DNA of 64,000 nucleotides. It comes from Enchytraeus crypticus (lineage: Eukaryota > Annelida > Clitellata > Enchytraeida > Enchytraeidae). Under the pieces are notes generated by a model, which was not told the origin of the DNA, ran no database searches, and worked only from the letters and a program-made list of their open reading frames with translations. A program made the position numbers and the translations under genes. Shown piece by piece: positions 58,601-64,000 of this stretch (its first letter is position 1; every line of letters starts with the position of its first letter). The stretch spans positions 62,001 to 126,000 of the forward strand of contig CAJHZI010000651.1 of assembly GCA_905160935.1 (NCBI GenBank), read 5' to 3'.

Positions 58601-61600
58601 ACATGACCCAGCCTGTGTGGTACACTGTAATGTTGTTGTTGTTGTTTAGATACTGTGATATACATGACCCAGCCTGTGTGGTACACTGTAATGTTGTTGT
58701 TGTTTGGATACTGTGGTATACATGACCCAGCCTGTGTGGTACACTGTAATGTTGTTGTTGTTGTTTAGATACTGTGATATACATGACCCAGCCTGTGTGG
58801 TACACTGTAATGTTGTTGTTGTTGTTTAGATACTGTGATATACATGACCCAGCCTGTGTGGTACACTGTAATGTTGTTGTTGTTTAGATACTGTGGTATA
58901 CATGACCCAGCCTGTGTGGTACACTGTAATGTTGTTGTTGTTGTTTAGATACTGTGATATACATGACCCAGCCTGTGTGGTACACTGTAATGTTGTTGTT
59001 GTTTGGATACTGTGGTATACATGACCCAGCCTGTGTGGTATACTGTAATGTTGTTGTTGTTGTTTAGATACTGTGATATACATGACCCAGCCTGTGTGGT
59101 ACACTGTAATGTTGTTGTTGTTGTTTAGATACTGTGATATACATGACCCAGCCTGTGTGGTACACTGTAATGTTGTTGTTGTTTGGATACTGTGGTATAC
59201 ATGACCCAGCCTGTGTGGTACACTGTAATGTTGTTGTTGTTGTTTAGATACTGTGGTATACATGACCCAGCCTGTGTGGTACACTGTAATGTTGTTGTTG
59301 TTGTTTAGATACTGTGATATACATGACCCAGCCTGTGTGGTACACTGTAATGTTGTTGTTGTTTGGATACTGTGGTATACATGACCCAGCCTGTGTGGTA
59401 TACTGTAATGTTGTTGTTGTTGTTTAGATACTGTGATATACATGACCCAGCCTGTGTGGTACACTGTAATGTTGTTGTTGTTGTTTAGATACTGTGATAT
59501 ACATGACCCAGCCTGTGTGGTACACTGTAATGTTGTTGTTGTTTGGATACTGTGGTATACATGACCCAGCCTGTGTGGTACACTGTAATGTTGTTGTTGT
59601 TGTTTAGATACTGTGGTATACATGACCCAGCCTGTGTGGTACACTGTAATGTTGTTGTTGTTGTTTAGATACTGTGGTATACATGACCCAGCCTGTGTGG
59701 TGCACTGTGCCTCTACGTCTAAATGGTTCTGTAATGGGAGGGGAAATACTTCTGGAAGGTGACGATTTCCTTGTATTTTGTTTCGTTTTGTAGAGAAAAG
59801 TTTATGTATATTCTTGTTGAATTTCTGTATTAAATATTTATAGTGTTTACTTGGATGCATTGTAGTCAGTAGTGAGTTAGTAAATGACATTAATAGAACT
59901 ATAGGATAGTTGTACTATTGAATCAACTGAGTAGATGATTGATTGATTGATGCTACTGTTAGATAGTGAACCACTTAGTTAAATGATTGATTAATTAATT
60001 ATTAGGGATGTTGCAGTTTGATTGAGTGATACAATGGTCGCATAATGAACTACATGATAATTAATTGCTTGACTAGTGTTAAATTCACATATTGAACCAC
60101 ATAGTTCTAAAAATTATTGATTGATTGCTAAATTTGCCAAAGAATCCTACGGTTAGATGATTGATTGATTGATACAGACACATAGTGAACCACCTGGTTG
60201 ATTGATTGATTGACACAGTCACATAATGAACCACCTGATTAATTGATTGATTGATGCTGCAGTCACATAGTGAATCACCTGGTGAGGGCGAGGGCTAAGG
60301 AGGTGAGCCTGCACAAGGACGGGCCGCTGGGAGAGACGGTGCTCGAGTGCTACAACTGTGGCTGTAAGAACGTTTTTCTGCTCGGCTTCATCCCGGCTAA
60401 AGCCGACTCCGTCGTCGTTCTGTTATGCCGACAGCCGTGTGCCGCGTCCAGCAACCTCAAAGACATGAACTGGTGCGTGCTCGATGTTGTCATTGATGAC
60501 TGTTGCACTGTAATTGTTGTTGTAGTTGTGTAGACATATAGACATCATTGGTTGTGCTGTCTCTAATAGAATGGGCGATATGTGTTTATTAGAATATATG
60601 CATATGTTAGACTGATAGACTGATTGACTGATAGATAGACTGATAGATAGACTTATAGATAGAGTGATAGATAGACTGATAGAGAGACTGATGGACTGGT
60701 AGATAGACTGATAGACAGATAGACTGACTGATGGACTGATTGCCTGCAGGGAGCCCAGTCAGTGGCAGCCGTTGATTCAGGACAGGCAGTTCTTGCCGTG
60801 GCTGGTGAAGGTTCCATCCGAGCAGGAGCAGCTGAGAGCAAGACAGATCTCTGCCCAGCAGATCAACAAACTAGAGGAGCTGTGGAAGGTAGGGTCGTCC
60901 TCTTAACTATCATTAATATTCTAACTTTCATTAATATTTACTGCTAACTATCCTATCTAATATTTTGCTTACCTCTCAGTCTTCTTCATGATGACAGCGA
61001 GCACTTTAAGTTTACTAATAGCTACATTCATTATTTTCTGAAGGTTGATTTTCTTTACATTTTTCTAAATTTGTATTGAAATTTGTAAAAGTTCAGCATC
61101 ATATTTGTTGTTTAGTGTATGGCAGTGGACTTGAGTCAGGCTTTTGATTCATGTTCTAAATAGAGAGAGAGGCTTTTGTTGCATTTTACTGCCTGTAGAG
61201 TATTGATGGATTAATTGGTAATTAATCCATCTAACTTAGGAAGGCAACGGGAAACCACCTCAGAAGCCATACTTTTCCCAAGCTATAGGCTACGTAGGGT
61301 ATGGATAAGGCATAGACTTTGTGAAGGGATTAACTTGTTGATCTAAGGAGTGCTCTTATGGAGTGAGAAAACAGACTTTGAGTGTGAATATGTTCCTTGA
61401 ACCTGACACTTGGCGGTGCGCTGAAGAGAGAGAGTGTATGGATATAGTTGTACTCTTCTTGTACTGTTTGATGCCCAGGACAACCTAGTTGTACTCTTCT
61501 TGTACTGTTTGATGCCCAGGACAACCTAGTTGTACTCTTCTTGTACTGTTTGATGCCCAGGACAACCTAGTTGTACTCTTCTTGTACTATTTGATGCCCA

Positions 61601-63397
61601 GGACAACCTAGTTGTACTCTTCTTGTACTGTTTGATGCCCAGGACAACCTAGTTGTACTCTTCTTGTACTGTTTGCTGTCTAGGACAACGTAGTTGTAGT
61701 ATTCTTGTACTATTTGCTGTCTAGGACAACCTAGTTGTAGTATTCTTGTACTGTTTGATGCCTAGGACAACCTAGTTGTAGTATTCTTGTACTATTTGCT
61801 GTCTAGGACAACCTAGTTATAGTATTCTTGTACTGTTTGCTGTCTAGGACAACCTAGTTATAGTATTCTTGTACTGTTTGCTGTCTAGGACAACCTAGTT
61901 ATAGTATTCTTGTGCTATTTGATGCGCAGGACAACCCCAGTGCTAAGCTGGAGGACCTGGAGAAGCCCGGGGTGGATGAGGACCCTCAGCAGGTCCTGCT
62001 CCGGTACGAGGACGCCTACCAGTATCAGAACATATTTGGGCCCCTCGTCAAGCTGGAGGCTGACTACGACCGGCGGCTCAAGGTCAGTTGATCTCATTGG
62101 CTGCCCCGTGCTGATCATCAATCATAACAACAATTAGTAACAATAATTAAAGTGCTACAGTCATCAATGACAACATTGAGCACTGTTGAGACAAAATCAA
62201 GCCAGCGAGCAAAAAAAGTCCAAAAACAGTGCAAATTCCAAAATTTAGATAATCAGTTCAAAGTTCAGTCCAAAGTCCATGCAGTCTGTCACATCATTTA
62301 ACATTTTGTTAATTCTTCAGCCATGTATAGCTTTATGTGATTTAATGTGAGATTGTTCTCAGAATTAGTGCAAGACCTAGTAAATGTGCATAGGAAGAAA
62401 TCAAATGAATTTACTATGACCTATAAGCAAAAAAAATAAATCTTGAGTTATATCGGCGGTGTTTGGAAAGTCCGGCACGGTGCTGGATTCTTATAGTTGA
62501 ACTGATAAACAATAATAATAATAAAGGTTTAACGTCTGTTTCCTCATCTAGGGATGATGCCAGGGACGTCCCCACAGATGATGATGATGATGATGTGCGT
62601 GCATTCGTTGTGTTGTTGTAATTTCATTTTGCTCGCCGGCTTGATTTTTACTCAATAGTGCTCGATGTTGTCATTGATGACTGTAGCACTCTATTTGTTG
62701 TTGTTGTTGTGCAGGAGGCTCAGACCCAGGAGAACATCGTCGTGCGCTGGGACGTCGGGCTGAACAAGAAACGCATCGCCTACTTCAACTTTGTGAGAGC
62801 CAATGAAGGTTCTAGTCTTATACGCTCAATTTATTTGCTTTTTTAACCATTTTTTGAACAAGATTTGTGGGTTGTGTGTTTTCACTGGTCTTATTAGTTC
62901 TACATTGTTCTACGCTTAAATACTACACAGTATATAAGTATTGTCAATCATGTGTTTGATTGATTGTTTAAATTTCATTTAATTCTCCTGGTAAATGCTC
63001 CGTGATGCCTTATGGCATAGGCCTATTTACTTAGTAACTGATTCTGTTGTCTATTATCTGATTGGCTGTTAGTATAAGAGATATACATATATAAGATTGA
63101 TGTACAGTGTAAGTTATTAACAAATCGTTATGTTAGATGTTAAATGAGGCTTGTAATCGTGTAGTGACCATTATCAGGATCTCCTATTTATTCTCTGCTT
63201 TGGTTTGATTTATTGAATGATTGATTGACTGATTAGCTGGTTGATTGATTGATTGGCTGGTTGATTGATTGACAGGTTGGTTGATTGATTGATTGTAGAC
63301 ATGAGGTTGATGCAGGGAGATGAGCTAAGACTGAGATACGTGGGAGAGCTGCACAAGCCGTGGATGGGAGTGGGTCATGTGATCAAAGTGGCCGACA
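55667..63397 (+). CDS. UPF1: UPF1 RNA helicase, first eight coding exons (3' end beyond window)
   Basis: The ATP-dependent RNA helicase at the core of nonsense-mediated mRNA decay. Exons: 55667-55846, 56919-57055, 59669-59758, 60263-60472, 60750-60888, 61930-62082, 62715-62808, 63299-63397. All phases join. Exon 1 starts [20 protein letters not shown], as in animal UPF1. Exons 2-5 encode the Cys/His-rich CH domain that binds UPF2: KDLPKHACS | [24 protein letters not shown] | [37 protein letters not shown]. Exons 5-8 run through [27 protein letters not shown] and [14 protein letters not shown] to [13 protein letters not shown] and [10 protein letters not shown], the 1B/stalk region just before the helicase core. 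The Walker A exon is not reached. The exon 1 donor is taken at 55847 because it is phase 0 and the alternative at TCT|GTACTG is weaker by position. Several introns carry arrays made from this gene's own splice boundaries. Confidence 0.95.
55906..56056. repeat. 14-bp TACTAGATGTTTAC array in UPF1 intron 1
   Basis: About 11 units, nearly perfect. They contain no exon bases from exon 1. Confidence 0.93.
56530..56935 (+). repeat. Array of UPF1 exon 2 acceptor copies, 12 units with exon
   Basis: Units of about 30-38 bp read TGATTGATTACTGTATGCTAG followed by GAGGTTT. The real boundary is GATTGATGTCTGCTAG|GACGTTTTG at 56919. The two units nearest the exon share GCTAGGACGTTTTG. Each unit keeps an acceptor AG followed by the exon's first bases. 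Confidence 0.9.
57046..57384 (+). repeat. 24-bp array of UPF1 exon 2 donor, 14 units with exon
   Basis: The exon ends CATGCCTGCTC|GTATGTTTC. TGCCTGCTCGTATGTGTCTA with variants then recurs every 24 bp. Units are stop-free in the UPF1 frame and would encode ACSYVSKC or ACSYVPNC octapeptides. A stop comes only at the end (VLY then TAG). Confidence 0.95.
57495..57620. repeat. (TTCA)n microsatellite
   Basis: CATTCATTCATT run with CACTCATT variants in UPF1 intron 2. Confidence 0.95.
58029..59710 (+). repeat. Array of UPF1 exon 3 acceptor plus 40 coding bases, 28 units
   Basis: Units of 58-61 bp read (GTT)n TTTAG|ATACTGTGGTATACATGACC plus CAGCCTGTGTGGTACACTGTAATG. This is the acceptor and the [12 protein letters not shown] codons of exon 3. 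The last unit (from 59669) continues into the true exon. Blocks 58981-59340 and 59341-59700 are a 360-bp higher-order repeat differing at one position. Some acceptors are altered (TTTGG, or TTTAAA in the earliest units). Confidence 0.97.
59920..60282 (+). repeat. Diverged copies of UPF1 exon 4 acceptor with (GATT)n
   Basis: CACATAGTGAACCACCTGGT-like text recurs at about 59960, 60040, 60090, 60180 and 60225 before the genuine GCTGCAG|TCACATAGTGAATC at 60263. Each is followed by GATTGATT. Confidence 0.8.
60473..60530 (+). mobile_element. LINE A tail abutting the UPF1 exon 4 donor
   Basis: The sequence right after AACTG|GTGCGT is GTGCTCGATGTTGTCATTGA..., the LINE A 3' end. The TE boundary is within a few bases of the splice site. 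Confidence 0.8.
61220..61430 (+). mobile_element. Dispersed repeat E, copy 3
   Basis: The best-preserved copy of the element at 1650 and 12370. It lies directly before the exon 6 acceptor array. Confidence 0.6.
61438..61937 (+). repeat. 41-bp array of UPF1 exon 6 acceptor, 12 units
   Basis: Units of 41 bp read AGTTGTACTCTTCTTGTACT plus GTTTGATGCCCAG|GACAACCT. Acceptor ends at 61478, 61519 and so on reach the true exon start at 61930 (11 x 41 bp from 61479). Seven units have CCCAG or GCAG; the others have TCTAG or CCTAG. Confidence 0.95.
62628..62714 (+). mobile_element. LINE A tail forming the UPF1 exon 7 acceptor tract
   Basis: The LINE A 3' end (CTCGATGTTGTCATTGATGA...) ends in (TTG)n GTGCAG, which is the acceptor of exon 62715. 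Confidence 0.8.
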
Positions 63398-63539
63398 GTA
63401 TCCTTCTAACTATTGTTTATCACTAGAGATCTTATTGTATTATGTGCATTACTTAATGTGTTTTATTGGGCTGGGTCAACTATTCATCTATTACTTAATT
63501 AGTATCATATAATATTTCACTGATCTGTGTGTAATATTT

Positions 63540-63690
63540 CCGACTGAAGCCAGTGGTGAAGTCGGTAGGTAGTATACTAGACCGCGGCTCAGTATGTGTG
63601 GGATTCAAATCCTGGGCTCGCCCGTCACTGACATTGCTTATCACTTTCGAGTGAGGAAACTGACGTTAACATTAGCTATGCCAGCTTTAC
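63540..63690 (+). mobile_element. SINE B copy
   Basis: GCCAGTGGTGAAGTCGGTAG, GGGATTCAAATCCTGGGC and GAGGAAACTGACGTTAACATT in order. It lies in UPF1 intron 8. Confidence 0.7.
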
Positions 63691-63734
63691 TTTTAATATT
63701 GTGTTGTACTATACTATAAGTATTGTGTTATGAG

Positions 63735-64000
63735 CATTATTTAATATATATCCTATAGCATTGCTTTAACTTATACATATCACATAGTGTTGTGCATTAT
63801 TTAATGAGCATTATTTAATATATATCCTATAGCATTGCTTTAACTTATACATATCACATAGTGTTGTGCAGAGCTGTGTATTTACATGTATTGTATTGCG
63901 TATTGTACTGTGTATTTACCAGTATTGTGTTGTGTATTGTACTGTGTATTTACAAGTATTGTATTGCGTATTGTACTGTGTATTTACCAGTATTGTGTTG
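63735..64000. repeat. Tandem duplications at window end
   Basis: An approximately 76-bp block (ATTTAATATATATCCTATAG through CATAGTGTTGTGCA) occurs twice. It is followed by about 57-bp units of TTGTACTGTGTATTTACCAG. The array continues past the window edge. Confidence 0.85.

Noticed and set aside
58826..59890. 354-residue antisense open frame ([19 protein letters not shown] repeats)
   Set aside because: It is the reverse complement of the UPF1 exon 3 acceptor array. Its openness follows from the repeat period and there is no homology to a protein family.

Overview
The window is nuclear DNA of an invertebrate metazoan. It is AT-rich, its protein-coding genes are cut into many short exons, and its introns are full of non-LTR retrotransposons, tRNA- and 5S-derived SINEs, microsatellites and minisatellites. 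Protein similarity alone does not place it in a phylum. Five conserved eukaryotic genes can be read exon by exon. Splice phases and reading frames close across SLC24, MRPS17, MGAT5 and the part of UPF1 that is present.

Layout: (1) 597-5647 (+), 3' part of an MVB12-type ESCRT-I subunit. (2) 5648-11976, gene-free, with minisatellites. (3) 11977-26365 (-), complete SLC24/NCKX-type K+-dependent Na+/Ca2+ exchanger, 11 exons, 629 codons. (4) 26366-28539, divergent intergenic region. (5) 28540-30639 (+), mitochondrial ribosomal protein MRPS17, 3 exons, 133 codons. (6) 30640-35922, convergent gene-free region. (7) 35923-49263 (-), complete MGAT5 (N-acetylglucosaminyltransferase V), 16 exons, 774 codons. 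(8) 49264-55666, transposon-rich intergenic region with a broken reverse transcriptase and a 5S-derived SINE. (9) 55667 to the window end (+), first eight coding exons of UPF1. The genes are unrelated housekeeping functions (endosomal sorting, Ca2+ transport, mitochondrial translation, glycan branching, nonsense-mediated decay). I see no operon-like relationship.

The outstanding observation is that many tandem arrays are not random intronic satellites. They are amplified copies of exon-intron boundaries, each unit carrying a piece of coding exon plus its splice site. At least 17 boundaries in four genes show this, with units of 24, 41, 45, 59, 65, 74, 81 and about 60 bp and 2 to 28 copies. 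The extreme case is the acceptor of UPF1 exon 3: 28 copies, including a 360-bp higher-order repeat. Three arrays have a period divisible by three and no stop in the gene's frame, so use of alternative repeated splice sites would add whole 8-, 15- or 27-residue units. One array replicates a rare GC-type donor. If confirmed in reads and in other parts of this genome, this is an undescribed mode of exon-boundary amplification and splice-site redundancy.

Secondary observations: perfect short-loop inverted repeats of 15-19 bp, a tRNA-type SINE that shares its 3' tail with a local LINE, LINE tails abutting UPF1 splice sites, and nested or duplicated transposons. All calls come from reading the sequence by eye. 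No alignment or database search was run.
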